A stretch of DNA of 64,000 nt from BOG-931 sp963781725. GTDB lineage: Bacteria; Pseudomonadota; Alphaproteobacteria; Rhizobiales; Xanthobacteraceae. Shown piece after piece: positions 52,226 to 60,985 of the stretch (position 1 is the first letter of the stretch; every line of letters starts with the position of its first letter). The translations under genes and the position numbers were made by a program. Below the pieces are notes generated by a model, which made no database searches, was not told the DNA's origin, and saw nothing but the letters and a program-made list of their open reading frames with translations. The DNA lies in assembly GCA_963781725.1 (NCBI GenBank), contig CAWAGV010000001.1, positions 434,001 through 498,000 of the forward strand. The letters are read 5' to 3'.

Positions 52226-53218
52226 TCATTTGTTGGTCAGGTCGAGCGCCTGGACGATCGGCGCCCATTTGCGGATTTCGGCGATCATCAGCTTGGTCAG
52301 GTCTTCCGGCGTGCCGCCTTTCGGCACGTTGCCGAGCCGGGTCAGCGCGGTTCTGGACTCGTCGGAGCGCAGGCCGTCATTGATCGCGGTGTTGAGCTTT
52401 TCCACGATGTCGGAATCGGTGCCGGCGGGCGCGAACAGCCCGGTCCAGCTCGTCGACAGCACAGCCGGGTAACCGGCCTCCCCGATTGTCGGCACGTCGG
52501 GCAGCTCGGGGATCCGCTTGTCGCTCAACACCGCGAGCGCGCGCAACTGGCCGGCCTGGATATGCGGCAGCAACGGGCTCGACGCTTCGAATGTCAGTTG
52601 CACGTGACCGCCGATGACGTCCTGGATCGACAGCGCGCCGCCGCGATACGGCACGTGGACCAGGTTGATCCCGGCGTCCGCTTCAAACAGTTCGGCGGTG
52701 AGGTGCGGCACCGTGCCGGTGCCCGCCGAGCCGTAACTCAGTTTGCCCGGATTGGCCCTGGCAAAGGCGACGAGATCGGCAACCGAGTGAAACGGCAGCG
52801 CCGGGTTGACCACGAGGATGACCGAGCCTTCGGCATAGGGTGCGATCGGCACGAAGCTGTTGAGCGAGTCATAGCCAGGGTCCTTGTAGATCATCGGCGA
52901 AATGACCTGGCCGCTGGCGCTGCTCATCAACAGCGTGTAGCCGTCCGGCGCCGCTTCGGCTGCGTCCTTCGAGCCGATGGTGTTGCCAGCGCCGCTGCGG
53001 TTCTCGACGAAGAATTTGCCGTGCAGACGCTCGCTCAGGTCCGCCGCCATGACGCGGGTGACGAGATCGACCGTGCCGCCGGCGACCGTCGGCACGATGA
53101 TCTTCACCGGACGATCGGGATAGGCCTGCTGCGCCCGCGCCGGCAGGACGCCGCAGAGGACGCTCAATACCGCTGCGAAAGTGCGTACCGGCCAGCGCGT
53201 CATGGCTAGTCCAATCAT
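52226..53218 (-). CDS. TctC/Bug family periplasmic substrate-binding protein 2
   Basis: A 330-residue Bug-family receptor with signal peptide (RTFAAVLSVLCGVLPARAQQ) and AYPDRPVKIIVPTVAGGTVD, ENRSGAGNTIGSKDAAEAAP, GYTLLMSSASGQ, GSAGTGTVPHLTAELF and GLFAPAGTDSDIVEKLNTAI. Its ATG at 53218 overlaps the stop of the upstream paralogue (ATGA), indicating coupling. The two tandem copies share the ENR-GAGNTIGSKDAAEAAP block. No TctAB permease genes are adjacent. Confidence 0.9.
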   Translation of the reverse strand: MIGLAMTRWPVRTFAAVLSVLCGVLPARAQQAYPDRPVKIIVPTVAGGTVDLVTRVMAADLSERLHGKFFVENRSGAGNTIGSKDAAEAAPDGYTLLMSSASGQVISPMIYKDPGYDSLNSFVPIAPYAEGSVILVVNPALPFHSVADLVAFARANPGKLSYGSAGTGTVPHLTAELFEADAGINLVHVPYRGGALSIQDVIGGHVQLTFEASSPLLPHIQAGQLRALAVLSDKRIPELPDVPTIGEAGYPAVLSTSWTGLFAPAGTDSDIVEKLNTAINDGLRSDESRTALTRLGNVPKGGTPEDLTKLMIAEIRKWAPIVQALDLTNK

Positions 53219-54180
53219 TGCTTGTTCAATCCGAGCGCATTGACGATCGGCGACCATTTGTCGAGATCGCCCTTGATAACCGCGGTGAAATCCGCCGGCG
53301 TCCCGCCAAGCGGTTCATTGCTCAACCGCGCCAGTGCGGTTTTCAGTTCCTCGGTTTTCAGGCCGGCATTGATGGCTGCATTAAGCTTGGCGACGATCGG
53401 CGCCGGCGTGTGCGCCGGCGCGAGAAAGCCGGTCCAGCTTGTCGAAACGAAATTCGGAAACCCGCTCTCCACCATGGTCGGCACATCCGGCAATTGCGGA
53501 ATGCGCTTCGCCGTCGTCACCGCGAGTGCACGCAACCGGCCAGCCTCGATCAGCGGCAGTAGCACGCTGGTGCCCTCGAACGTCATCTGCACGTTGCCGG
53601 CAACGACGTCGTTGATCGAGGGACCGCCGCCCTTGTATGGCACGTGGACGATGTCGATCCCCGCCCTCGCCTTGAACATTTCGCCGATCAGGTGCGGCAG
53701 CACGCCGATGCCGCCCGAGGAAAAATTCACCTTGCCGGGATTGGCCTTGGCGTAGGCGACCAGCTCCTGCACGGTCTTGGCCGGCACCGACGGATTGACC
53801 ACCAGGATATTGGAGCTCTCGCCAATCAGCGCGATCGGATCGAAGCTTTTGATCGGATCGTAGCCGGCGTCGGGATGCAAGAGCGGCGCGATCACGAGCC
53901 CGCTGGCGCTGGAATAGAGCAGCGTATAGCCGTCCGGCGCGGCTTCAGCCGCGTCCTTCGAACCGATGGTATTGCCGGCCCCGGCGCGGTTCTCGACGAC
54001 GAAGGCTTTGCCGAGCGAAGTCTGCAGCGAGTTCGCCGCAATCCGGGCGATGACGTCCACCGGACCGCCGGGCGGCGTCGGCACGATCACCTTCACCGGG
54101 CGGTCGGGATAGTCTTCAGCCTGCGCGGCCATTGCCGCAAGGCCGGCCACGGCGGCGGCTAACACAATCGTTCGGATCAT
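53215..54180 (-). CDS. TctC/Bug family periplasmic substrate-binding protein 3
   Basis: A 321-residue Bug-family receptor. Signal peptide RTIVLAAAVAGLAAMAAQA, then DYPDRPVKVIVPTPPGGPVD, ENRAGAGNTIGSKDAAEAAP, GYTLLYSSASGLV, FSSGGIGVLPHLIGEMF and GFLAPAHTPAPIVAKLNAAI. First of a two-gene minus-strand operon with a close paralogue, which together could bind related carboxylates. Divergent from the trp operon. Confidence 0.9.
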   Translation of the reverse strand: MIRTIVLAAAVAGLAAMAAQAEDYPDRPVKVIVPTPPGGPVDVIARIAANSLQTSLGKAFVVENRAGAGNTIGSKDAAEAAPDGYTLLYSSASGLVIAPLLHPDAGYDPIKSFDPIALIGESSNILVVNPSVPAKTVQELVAYAKANPGKVNFSSGGIGVLPHLIGEMFKARAGIDIVHVPYKGGGPSINDVVAGNVQMTFEGTSVLLPLIEAGRLRALAVTTAKRIPQLPDVPTMVESGFPNFVSTSWTGFLAPAHTPAPIVAKLNAAINAGLKTEELKTALARLSNEPLGGTPADFTAVIKGDLDKWSPIVNALGLNKQ

Positions 54181-54337
54181 CCTGATCTCTCACTCGTCAA
54201 GCGCGGGCGGCAGGTGTAGCGCAATTCTGGATGCCTTGTCCGGTGCGGCCTGCCTTGGCCCTAGCGGCTTTGCGTCAATCGCGGTAAATCAAATCTCAGT
54301 TGCGGGACCGGCGCCCCGGAAAACATGAGCATTTTCG

Positions 54338-54982
54338 GTGATTTACCTCATCGACAACTATGACAGTTTCACCTTCAACCTGGTTCACTATTTCGGTGAG
54401 CTCGGGGCGGAGGTCGAGGTGCGCCGCAACGACAAGGTGACGAGCGACGACGTGCTCGACGCCGACCCGGACGCCATCGTGCTGTCGCCCGGTCCCTGCA
54501 CGCCCAGGGAAGCCGGCATCTGCCTCGATCTGATCGGCAAGGCGGCGGCGACAATTCCGATCTTCGGCGTCTGCCTCGGCCATCAGGCGATTGGTGACGC
54601 GTTCGGCGGCAAGGTGGTGCGCGCGCCGGCGCAGGTGCACGGAAAGCTCTCCGAGATCCGCCATAATGGCGCAAGCGTGTTCCGCGGCATCAATGCGCCA
54701 TTCAAGGCGACGCGGTATCATTCGCTGGTCGTCGAACGCTCTTCGATGCCGGCCGCGCTCACCGTCACCGCCGACACGGCCGACGGCGTGGTGATGGGGC
54801 TGGCGCATGCCACGCTGCCGGTTCACGGCGTGCAATTTCATCCCGAAAGCATTGCCTCCGAGCACGGGCATCTGATGCTGAAAAACTTTCTCGATCTCGC
54901 CGCGGCGTGGAACGAGTTCACTGGCCGGCGTCGGCCGCAGGCAAAAACGCCGCCGCAAATGGCGCGGGAACGAGTGAATTAG
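54338..54982 (+). CDS. trpG: Anthranilate synthase component II (glutamine amidotransferase)
   Basis: A 214-residue class I glutamine amidotransferase that feeds ammonia to TrpE. Marks are MIYLIDNYDSFTFNLVHYFG, VLSPGPCTPREAGIC, FGVCLGHQAIGDAFGG (nucleophile Cys) and HGVQFHPESIASEHG (His/Glu). The start is GTG. trpE is not adjacent, as usual in Rhizobiales with a separate trpE. First gene of trpG-trpD-trpC-moaC-moeA. The same subunit could also serve PabB. Confidence 0.96.
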   Translation: MIYLIDNYDSFTFNLVHYFGELGAEVEVRRNDKVTSDDVLDADPDAIVLSPGPCTPREAGICLDLIGKAAATIPIFGVCLGHQAIGDAFGGKVVRAPAQVHGKLSEIRHNGASVFRGINAPFKATRYHSLVVERSSMPAALTVTADTADGVVMGLAHATLPVHGVQFHPESIASEHGHLMLKNFLDLAAAWNEFTGRRRPQAKTPPQMARERVN

Positions 54983-54991
54983 GGGCGAAGC

Positions 54992-56011
54992 GTGACAGCA
55001 GATTTCAAGGGGATTGTCGGCAAGGTCGCGACCGGCGCGACGCTCGGCCGTGAGGAAGCCGCCACCGCCTTCGAGCAGATGATGTCCGGCGAGGCGACGC
55101 CGTCGCAGATGGGCGCGCTGTTGATGGCGCTGCGCATCCGCGGCGAGACCGTCGACGAGATCACCGGCGCGGTTTCCGCGATGCGCTCCAAGATGCTCCG
55201 CGTCAGCGCGCCGCCCGATGCGATCGACGTGGTCGGCACCGGCGGCGACGCCTCCGGCTCGTTCAACATTTCGACCTGCGCGTCGCTGATCGTGGCTGGC
55301 GCCGGCGTACCGGTCGCCAAACATGGCAATCGGGCGCTGTCGTCGAAATCCGGCGCCGCCGACGTGCTGGCCGCGCTCGGCGTCAATATCGACCTGACAC
55401 CGGAGAAAATCGGACGCTGCATCCGCGAGGCCGGCATCGGCTTCATGTTCGCGCCGGCGCACCATCCGGCCACCAAGAATGTCGCCCCGACCCGCGTCGA
55501 GCTCGGCACCCGCACCATTTTCAACCTGCTCGGGCCGCTCTCCAATCCGGCCGGGGTGAAGCGGCAGATGGTCGGCGTATTCTCCAAGCATTGGACCGAA
55601 CCGCTGGCCCAGGTGCTGAAGAACCTCGGCTCGGAAAGCGCGTGGGTCGTACACGGCTCCGACGGTCTCGACGAGATCACCACGACCGGTCCGACCAGCG
55701 TGACGGCGCTGGAGAAAGGCGCGATCCGCAGCTTCGAGATTTCGCCCGAAGACGTCGGACTGCCGAGGGTGAAGCCGGAAGCGTTGCGCGGCGCCGATGC
55801 GGACACCAACGCGAGAGCGGTGCAGGACGTGCTCGAAGGCAAGAAGACGCCGCTGCGCGACATCGCGCTGTTCAATGCCGCGGCGGCCCTTGTGGTCGCC
55901 GGCAAGGCTCCCGACATCAAGGCCGGTATCGGCATCGCCGTGCAGTCCGTCGACTTCGGCGAAGCCGAAGGACGGCTCGACCGCCTGATCGTGGTGTCGA
56001 ACGATGGCTGA
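54992..56011 (+). CDS. trpD: Anthranilate phosphoribosyltransferase
   Basis: A 339-residue enzyme joining anthranilate to PRPP. Marks are DVVGTGGDASGSFNISTCAS (PRPP loop), GVPVAKHGNRALSSKSGAAD, GFMFAPAHHPATKNVAPTR, GTRTIFNLLGPLSNPAGVKR and WVVHGSDGLDEITTTGPT. GTG start nine bases after trpG. Its end overlaps trpC by 8 bases. Confidence 0.97.
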   Translation: MTADFKGIVGKVATGATLGREEAATAFEQMMSGEATPSQMGALLMALRIRGETVDEITGAVSAMRSKMLRVSAPPDAIDVVGTGGDASGSFNISTCASLIVAGAGVPVAKHGNRALSSKSGAADVLAALGVNIDLTPEKIGRCIREAGIGFMFAPAHHPATKNVAPTRVELGTRTIFNLLGPLSNPAGVKRQMVGVFSKHWTEPLAQVLKNLGSESAWVVHGSDGLDEITTTGPTSVTALEKGAIRSFEISPEDVGLPRVKPEALRGADADTNARAVQDVLEGKKTPLRDIALFNAAAALVVAGKAPDIKAGIGIAVQSVDFGEAEGRLDRLIVVSNDG

Positions 56012-56819
56012 CATTCTGCAAAAGATCGCCGACTACAAGCGCAAGGAAATCGCCGACGCCAAGCAGCGCCGTCCCCTCGCCGCGGTCGAACGCGAGGCCG
56101 CCGCCGCGCCCGCGCCGCGGGGCTTCCTGCGCGCGATCGAGCGGCGGCTTGACGCCGGCGGCTACGCGCTGATCGCCGAGATCAAGAAGGCCAGCCCGTC
56201 CCGCGGGCTGATCCGCGAGGATTTCGATCCGCCGGCATTGGCAAGGGCGTATGAGCAAGGCGGCGCGGCCTGCCTGTCGGTCTTGACCGACGCGCCGTCG
56301 TTTCAGGGCAGCCTCGATTTCCTGCGCGCCGCGCGCGCCGCGGTTTCGCTGCCGGTGCTGCGCAAGGATTTCATGTATGACACCTATCAGGTGGCGGAAG
56401 CGCGCGCTTATGGCGCCGACTGCATCCTGGTCATCATGGCATCGGTCGACGATGCCTGCGCCGCGGATCTCGAAGCCGCCGCCATCGCGTATGGCATGGA
56501 CGTCCTTGTCGAAGTCCACGACGAGGCCGAACTGGCGCGGGCGCTGCGGCTGAAGTCGCGGATGATCGGCATCAACAACCGCAACCTCAAGACCTTCGAG
56601 ACCACGCTTGCGACGTCCGAACGGCTGGCGCGGCTGGTGCCGTCCGGCTGCGTGATCGTCGGCGAAAGTGGCATCTTCACGCCGGACGATCTGGCGCGGC
56701 TCGGCAAGGCCGGGATCGCGGCATTTTTGGTCGGCGAAAGCCTGATGCGCGAGCGCGATGTGGCCGCCGCGACCCGCGCGCTGCTCGCTCACAAGCCCGC
56801 GCTTGCCGCCGCGAAGTGA
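56004..56819 (+). CDS. trpC: Indole-3-glycerol phosphate synthase
   Basis: A 271-residue TIM-barrel enzyme. Marks are DILQKIADYKRKEIADAKQR, YALIAEIKKASPSRGLIRED (catalytic Lys), GAACLSVLTDAPSFQGSLDF, PVLRKDFMYDTYQVAEARAY, MDVLVEVHDEAELARAL, IGINNRNLKTFET and VGESGIFTPDDLARLG. It overlaps trpD by 8 bases and is followed directly by moaC, so translational coupling is likely. Confidence 0.97.
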   Translation: MADILQKIADYKRKEIADAKQRRPLAAVEREAAAAPAPRGFLRAIERRLDAGGYALIAEIKKASPSRGLIREDFDPPALARAYEQGGAACLSVLTDAPSFQGSLDFLRAARAAVSLPVLRKDFMYDTYQVAEARAYGADCILVIMASVDDACAADLEAAAIAYGMDVLVEVHDEAELARALRLKSRMIGINNRNLKTFETTLATSERLARLVPSGCVIVGESGIFTPDDLARLGKAGIAAFLVGESLMRERDVAAATRALLAHKPALAAAK

Positions 56820-56825
56820 TTGCCC

Positions 56826-57326
56826 GTGGCGCGTAACAAAAAGCTCACGCATCTGCGCAAAAGCGGCGAAGCCCACATGGTTGACGTCTCGGCGAAACCG
56901 GAGACCGAGCGTGTCGCCGTCGCCGAAGGCCGCGTCGTGATGGCGGCCAAGACCCTCGCCATCGTACGCAACGGCGACGCCAAGAAAGGCGACGTGCTGG
57001 GCGCCGCTCGCCTCGCCGGCATCATGGCGGCGAAGCGCACTCACGAGCTGATCCCGCTGTGCCATCCTCTGTCCGTCTCGCAGGTCGAGGTCGACGTCGT
57101 GCCGGACGCCAAGCTGCCCGGCGTGCGGGTCAAGGCGCGCGTCAAAGTCTCCGGCAAGACCGGCGTCGAGATGGAAGCGCTCACCGCCGTGTCGGTCGCC
57201 TGCCTGACCGTCTACGACATGGTCAAGGCGGTCGAGCGCGGCATGCGCATCGAAGGCATCCGGCTGGTCGAGAAAAGCGGCGGCCGCAGCGGTTCCTATC
57301 GCGCGAGGTCAATGAAGTGGCGTTGA
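56826..57326 (+). CDS. moaC: Cyclic pyranopterin monophosphate synthase
   Basis: A 166-residue enzyme forming cPMP with MoaA in molybdenum cofactor synthesis. Marks are GEAHMVDVSAKPETERVAVA, GAARLAGIMAAKRTHELIPL, CHPLSVSQVEVDV and GKTGVEMEALTAVSVACLTV followed by YDMVKA. I chose GTG 56826 (VARNKKLTHL); a TTG at 56820 abuts the trpC stop. Its end overlaps moeA by 10 bases. Grouping with trpC is typical of Rhizobiales. Confidence 0.95.
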   Translation: MARNKKLTHLRKSGEAHMVDVSAKPETERVAVAEGRVVMAAKTLAIVRNGDAKKGDVLGAARLAGIMAAKRTHELIPLCHPLSVSQVEVDVVPDAKLPGVRVKARVKVSGKTGVEMEALTAVSVACLTVYDMVKAVERGMRIEGIRLVEKSGGRSGSYRARSMKWR

Positions 57327-58525
57327 TCTCCGTCGCAGAGGCGCTCGATCATGTGTTGGCGCACGCGAAACCGCTCGACGCCGAAGAGGTGCCGCTGACC
57401 GAAGCCGACGGCCGGGTGCTGGCGGCCGACCTGCAATCGCGCCGCACCCAGCCGCCCGCCGATGTCTCGGCGATGGACGGTTATGCGGTGCGCGCAGCCG
57501 ACGTGGCGTCCGCACCGGTCAAACTGAAAGTCATTGGCGAGGTTCCCGCCGGCAAGCCGTTCAACGCCACGGTCGGGCCCGGCGAGGCCGCACGCATTTT
57601 CACTGGCGGCTTCGTGCCGGCCGGCGCCGACGTCGTCGTGGTGCAGGAGCAGACCAAACGCGACGGCGACCGTGTCGAAGTGGAGAAAGCAACCGTTGCC
57701 GGGCGGCACGTCCGCCGCCAGGGCCTCGATTTCAAAACCGGCGACAAGCTTTTCAGCAAAGGCCACCGGCTGCTGGCGCGCGATCTCGCGCTGGTCGCCG
57801 GCATGAATTATCCGCGCGTGCCGGTCTACCGGAAGCCGCGCGTGGCGCTGTTCGCCACCGGGGACGAACTGGTGCCGCCGGGCAACGAGCCCGGTCCGGG
57901 GCAGATCGTCTATTCCAACGGCTTCGCGCTGGCGGCGCTGATCCGCAACGAAGGCGCTGAATTTGTCGACCTCGGCGTCGTTGCCGACCGTCTCGACGAC
58001 ACCATCGCCGCGGTGCGGCGTGCCCGCGATTGCAGCGCCGATATCCTGGTGACGACCGGCGGTGCGTCGGTCGGCGATTACGACTTCGTCAATCGGGCGC
58101 TCGCCGCCGAAGGCGTCGACCTGTCGTTCTGGAAAATCGCGATGCGGCCCGGCCGTCCGCTGATGCACGGCCGGCTCGGCGATATGGCCGTGCTCGGCGT
58201 GCCGGGCAATCCGGTGTCGTCCTATGTCTGCGCGTTCCTGTTCCTGGCGCCGCTGATCCGCAAGCTCACCGGCCGCGACGATCTTGTTGCGCCGGTCGAG
58301 AACGCGACGCTCGGCTGCGACCTGCCGGAGAACGACGAGCGCGCCGACTACCTGCGCTCCACGTTGACCAACGGCGCGAACGGATATGTTGCAACGCCGT
58401 TTCGCACCCAGGACAGTTCGATGATGGCGCCGCTATCCCAGGCCGGCTGCCTCGTCATCCGCGAACCGTTCGCGCCGCCGGCCAAGGCCGGCGACCGCTG
58501 CGGCATGATGCGGCTGGATCGTTAG
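57317..58525 (+). CDS. moeA: Molybdopterin molybdenumtransferase MoeA
   Basis: A 402-residue protein inserting molybdenum into adenylylated molybdopterin. Marks are ADVSAMDGYAVRAADV, GEAARIFTGGFVPAGADVVV, QEQTKRDGD, VALFATGDELVPPG, GQIVYSNGFALAALIRNEGA, LVTTGGASVGDYDFV, AMRPGRPLMHGRLGD and VLGVPGNPVSSYVCAFLFL. The GTG start at 57317 overlaps moaC; the longer frame upstream is a shadow of moaC. Confidence 0.95.
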   Translation: MALISVAEALDHVLAHAKPLDAEEVPLTEADGRVLAADLQSRRTQPPADVSAMDGYAVRAADVASAPVKLKVIGEVPAGKPFNATVGPGEAARIFTGGFVPAGADVVVVQEQTKRDGDRVEVEKATVAGRHVRRQGLDFKTGDKLFSKGHRLLARDLALVAGMNYPRVPVYRKPRVALFATGDELVPPGNEPGPGQIVYSNGFALAALIRNEGAEFVDLGVVADRLDDTIAAVRRARDCSADILVTTGGASVGDYDFVNRALAAEGVDLSFWKIAMRPGRPLMHGRLGDMAVLGVPGNPVSSYVCAFLFLAPLIRKLTGRDDLVAPVENATLGCDLPENDERADYLRSTLTNGANGYVATPFRTQDSSMMAPLSQAGCLVIREPFAPPAKAGDRCGMMRLDR

Positions 58526-58532
58526 GCCGCTC

Positions 58533-58620
58533 CGTCATTGCGAGGAGCGCTCGCGACGAAGCAGTCCAGGGGGCGGTTTGCATAGAACGCTGGATTTCTT
58601 CGCTATCGCTCGCAATGACG
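58533..58620. repeat. Dispersed palindromic repeat, family D
   Basis: Terminal arms CGTCATTGCGAG and CTCGCAATGACG are exact inverted copies. Inner arms GCGACGAAGCAGTCCAG and CTGGATTTCTTCGC pair imperfectly. It lies in the convergent space between moeA and the first outer-membrane protein gene. Only one copy is in this window, but the form matches elements common in Bradyrhizobiaceae. Confidence 0.75.
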
Positions 58621-58634
58621 AGACGTAAAAGAAA

Positions 58635-58660
58635 GAGCTCGGGGCTCACGCCCCGAGCTC
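58635..58660 (-). terminator. Terminator of outer-membrane protein gene 1
   Basis: An 11-bp stem GAGCTCGGGGC / GCCCCGAGCTC with loop TCAC. On the minus strand it is followed by TTTCTTTTACG, so it terminates the gene at 58684-59427. Confidence 0.85.
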
Positions 58661-58683
58661 ACGTCCCCGACACCCGACGAGCG

Positions 58684-59427
58684 TCAGTGATAGTTGAAGC
58701 GGTAGATCAGTTCAGTTCCGATCTGCTGAACATATTTGTTCATGTGTTCGCCAAGAGGAGACGGAACGCCAAGCACGGTGTAGGTCAGATCGGTTGCGGC
58801 GTAGGTCGAAACCTTGTAGTCGCTGCGCACGAAGAAGCCCGACGGCAGCCAGGGCGAAAGCGAAGTTTCGGCACCGCCGCCGACAAAATAGCCGCGGTAG
58901 GTATTGGCCGGCAGCGCGGCATTGGGAAACACCACCGAGTTGAAGTGAGCCTGGGTGTAACCGCCTGATACGTATGTCAGGAGGCTCGGCGTCACGAGAT
59001 AGCCGATGCGGCCCCCGATGTTCCAAGATCCGGTCTCTTTCTCATAGGCACTAACACCAGGGGCGGAAAAAAATGTGGTGAAAGCGCCCTTCAGCGCCAT
59101 GACGTCGTAGCCGCCGAGAATACCGATGACAAAGTTTCCCAGACCGCCGACCGGGAACTGGTAGTCACAGCCGCCGCCGAATGTTCCGTAATAGCCGCGG
59201 CCGCCGGCCGTCTGCTCCGCCGTCACAGCGCCCGTCACCGTATTGAACCCGTAATGCGACTGGTTCCACATGCCGTAGCCGCCGCCAGCGTCGAGATAAC
59301 AACCGGTCCACGTGTAAGCTGGCGGCGCGGGTATCGGAGCCTTCACCGGCAAGCGCATGTCGGCTGCCTGTGCCGCTCCGCTCATCAATCCGAATGCAGC
59401 CATTGAAGCTATGAGAAGATTCTTCAT
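58684..59427 (-). CDS. Outer-membrane beta-barrel protein, paralogue 1
   Basis: A 247-residue protein with signal peptide (KNLLIASMAAFGLMSGAAQA) and mature start ADMRLPVKAP. Beta-strand repeats are of the Omp25/OmpA-like porin family: YTWTGCYLDAGGGYGMWNQS, GFNTV, GRGYYGTFGGGCDYQF, GGRIGYLVTPSLLTYVSGGY and the terminal strand IGTELIYRFNYH ending in an aromatic pattern suited to outer-membrane assembly. Two cysteines (C43 and that in GGGCDYQ) may form a disulfide. Tandem with a paralogue 280 bases upstream. Confidence 0.88.
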   Translation of the reverse strand: MKNLLIASMAAFGLMSGAAQAADMRLPVKAPIPAPPAYTWTGCYLDAGGGYGMWNQSHYGFNTVTGAVTAEQTAGGRGYYGTFGGGCDYQFPVGGLGNFVIGILGGYDVMALKGAFTTFFSAPGVSAYEKETGSWNIGGRIGYLVTPSLLTYVSGGYTQAHFNSVVFPNAALPANTYRGYFVGGGAETSLSPWLPSGFFVRSDYKVSTYAATDLTYTVLGVPSPLGEHMNKYVQQIGTELIYRFNYH

Positions 59428-59643
59428 CGTGTCCCCCGCGGGCGGCGACGTTCAAAAAATCTACCCGGAATAATAGCTCTGGAGTCTGCAAAACGGTGTG
59501 GCGCGAAAGCACCACTTCAGCAGAATCCATGCAGTTGGGGAAATCGCTCCGTTCACGGGGGAACGAATGTCTGGCCCGCGGACGAAAACGATAACAGCGG
59601 CTGACTGCCGGCCAACGAAATGACTGTTCACATGATAAAGAAA

Positions 59644-59669
59644 AAGCCCGGGGCTTGCGCCCCGGGCTT
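59644..59669 (-). terminator. Terminator of outer-membrane protein gene 2
   Basis: An 11-bp stem AAGCCCGGGGC / GCCCCGGGCTT with loop TTGC. On the minus strand it is followed by TTTCTTTATCATG. It ends the gene at 59707-60462 and shows the two paralogues are separate transcripts. Confidence 0.85.
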
Positions 59670-59706
59670 CACGTCCCCAACACTCCCCCGAGTGTTAACG
59701 AAGCCG

Positions 59707-60462
59707 TCAGTGCCAGTTGAAGCGATAGATCAGTTCGGTGCCGATCTGTTGCACGTATTTGTTCATGTGTTCGCCTTCTGCCTGCGCAACACCACTAATG
59801 CTGTACTGCAAGTCAGCCGCCCGATAGGTCGAAACCTTGTAATCGGTGCGGAGGAAGAAACCCGTCGGCAGCCAAGGCGACAGCGAGGTTTCCGCACCGC
59901 CGCCAAGGAACCAGCCGGAATAGGTGTGCGAAGGCAGCGCCAGCCCCGTGGTACCAAAAGTCAGGGAGCTAAAACGACCATTGGCCCAGCCGCCCGACAC
60001 GTAGCTCAGAAAGTTCGGCGTAATGAGATAGCCGAGACGGCCCCCGACCCAGGCAGAGCCATTTTCTTTTTCATAAGCGCTGGCGAGCGGGGCAAAGAAG
60101 GCCGTGGTACCGAAAGCGCCTTTGAGGCTCATGAAGTCATAGCCGCCGAGCACACCGACCACGAAATTGCCAAGCGTGCCGAGCTGGAACTGATAGTCGC
60201 AACCCCCGCCGACCGTTCCATAATAGCCGCGCCCACCGGCGGTCGCTTCGTTTGTAAACGGAGCCCCAGTCGCAAAAACTTCTCCGTAATGCGACTGGTT
60301 CCACATGCCGTAGCCGCCACCGGCATCGAGATAGCAGCCCGTCCAAGAATAAACCGGCGCTGGCGCGGGCCGCGCCTTCATCGGCATCGACATATCCGCA
60401 GCCGACGCGGCGCCTGACGCCATCGCGACTGCCGCAATCGTCGCAAGCAGAATGTTCTTCAT
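59707..60462 (-). CDS. Outer-membrane beta-barrel protein, paralogue 2
   Basis: A 251-residue protein closely similar to paralogue 1: signal peptide KNILLATIAAVAMASGAASA, ADMSMPMKARPAPAPVYSWT, GCYLDAGGGYGMWNQSHYGE, GRGYYGTVGGGCDYQF, WVGGRLGYLITPNFLSYVSG and the same terminal IGTELIYRFNWH. Differences are concentrated in predicted surface loops, as expected of paralogous barrels under diversification. Probably abundant outer-membrane structural protein. Confidence 0.88.
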   Translation of the reverse strand: MKNILLATIAAVAMASGAASAADMSMPMKARPAPAPVYSWTGCYLDAGGGYGMWNQSHYGEVFATGAPFTNEATAGGRGYYGTVGGGCDYQFQLGTLGNFVVGVLGGYDFMSLKGAFGTTAFFAPLASAYEKENGSAWVGGRLGYLITPNFLSYVSGGWANGRFSSLTFGTTGLALPSHTYSGWFLGGGAETSLSPWLPTGFFLRTDYKVSTYRAADLQYSISGVAQAEGEHMNKYVQQIGTELIYRFNWH

Positions 60463-60985
60463 AGCCTGACCCCCAATAAATCCGCAGGAACTCGTCGATT
60501 CCAGCGTTTACTTTAACCCGGAAGCGCCCGAATTACTGTTGCACGGCAGCATCACCCGACTAAATTCGATACCGTGTGGAGGGCACGCCGTACAACCAGT
60601 CTCGCGCCGCGAGGCGCGGCCGCACGTTTCTTCCTTGCCGAATCGATAGTTGGCGGCGTGGTGTTCGCTTACGCACAGTGGCGCCGTACAACGATACCGT
60701 TCGCAGAAGGGCAAAAAAAGCCGCCTCCAAAGCTTGGAAAACGGCCTTCGCGCTGCCGGCGGGGAATCCGATTGTCTGCAGGAATCAAAGCGTTTCTCGC
60801 CGCCCCCGAAGCCGGCCGGCACCGCGCGCGAGGTTAAATTCCAGCGTTAAGCGCCCGTTTGCCGCAACGGTGGATTTCTTCACTTCAAATTAAATGGTTG
60901 CGGAACACATATGGAACGGATAGTGTCCGTTCATGATTTGTTTCGGCCATTGGGCCGTCTTAGAGAATGCCGGAGAGGAACGCCG
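60463..60985. other. 523-bp intergenic region upstream of lexA
   Basis: The stretch between the divergent outer-membrane protein gene and lexA has overlapping arginine-rich open frames on both strands (for example plus 60576-60893) but no recognisable protein. It contains the promoter of the barrel gene on the left and the lexA promoter with an SOS box on the right. Confidence 0.5.
60903..60917. promoter_or_regulatory. LexA (SOS) box upstream of lexA
   Basis: GAACACATATGGAAC is GAAC-N7-GAAC, the reverse complement of the alphaproteobacterial consensus GTTC-N7-GTTC. It lies 69 bases before the lexA ATG. A weaker partial site, GTTC-N7-GTTT, is at 60929-60943. It fits lexA autorepression. Confidence 0.85.

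Noticed and set aside
54296..56014. 572-codon minus-strand frame across trpG and trpD
   Set aside because: Fully antisense to two intact biosynthetic genes; low-information composition.
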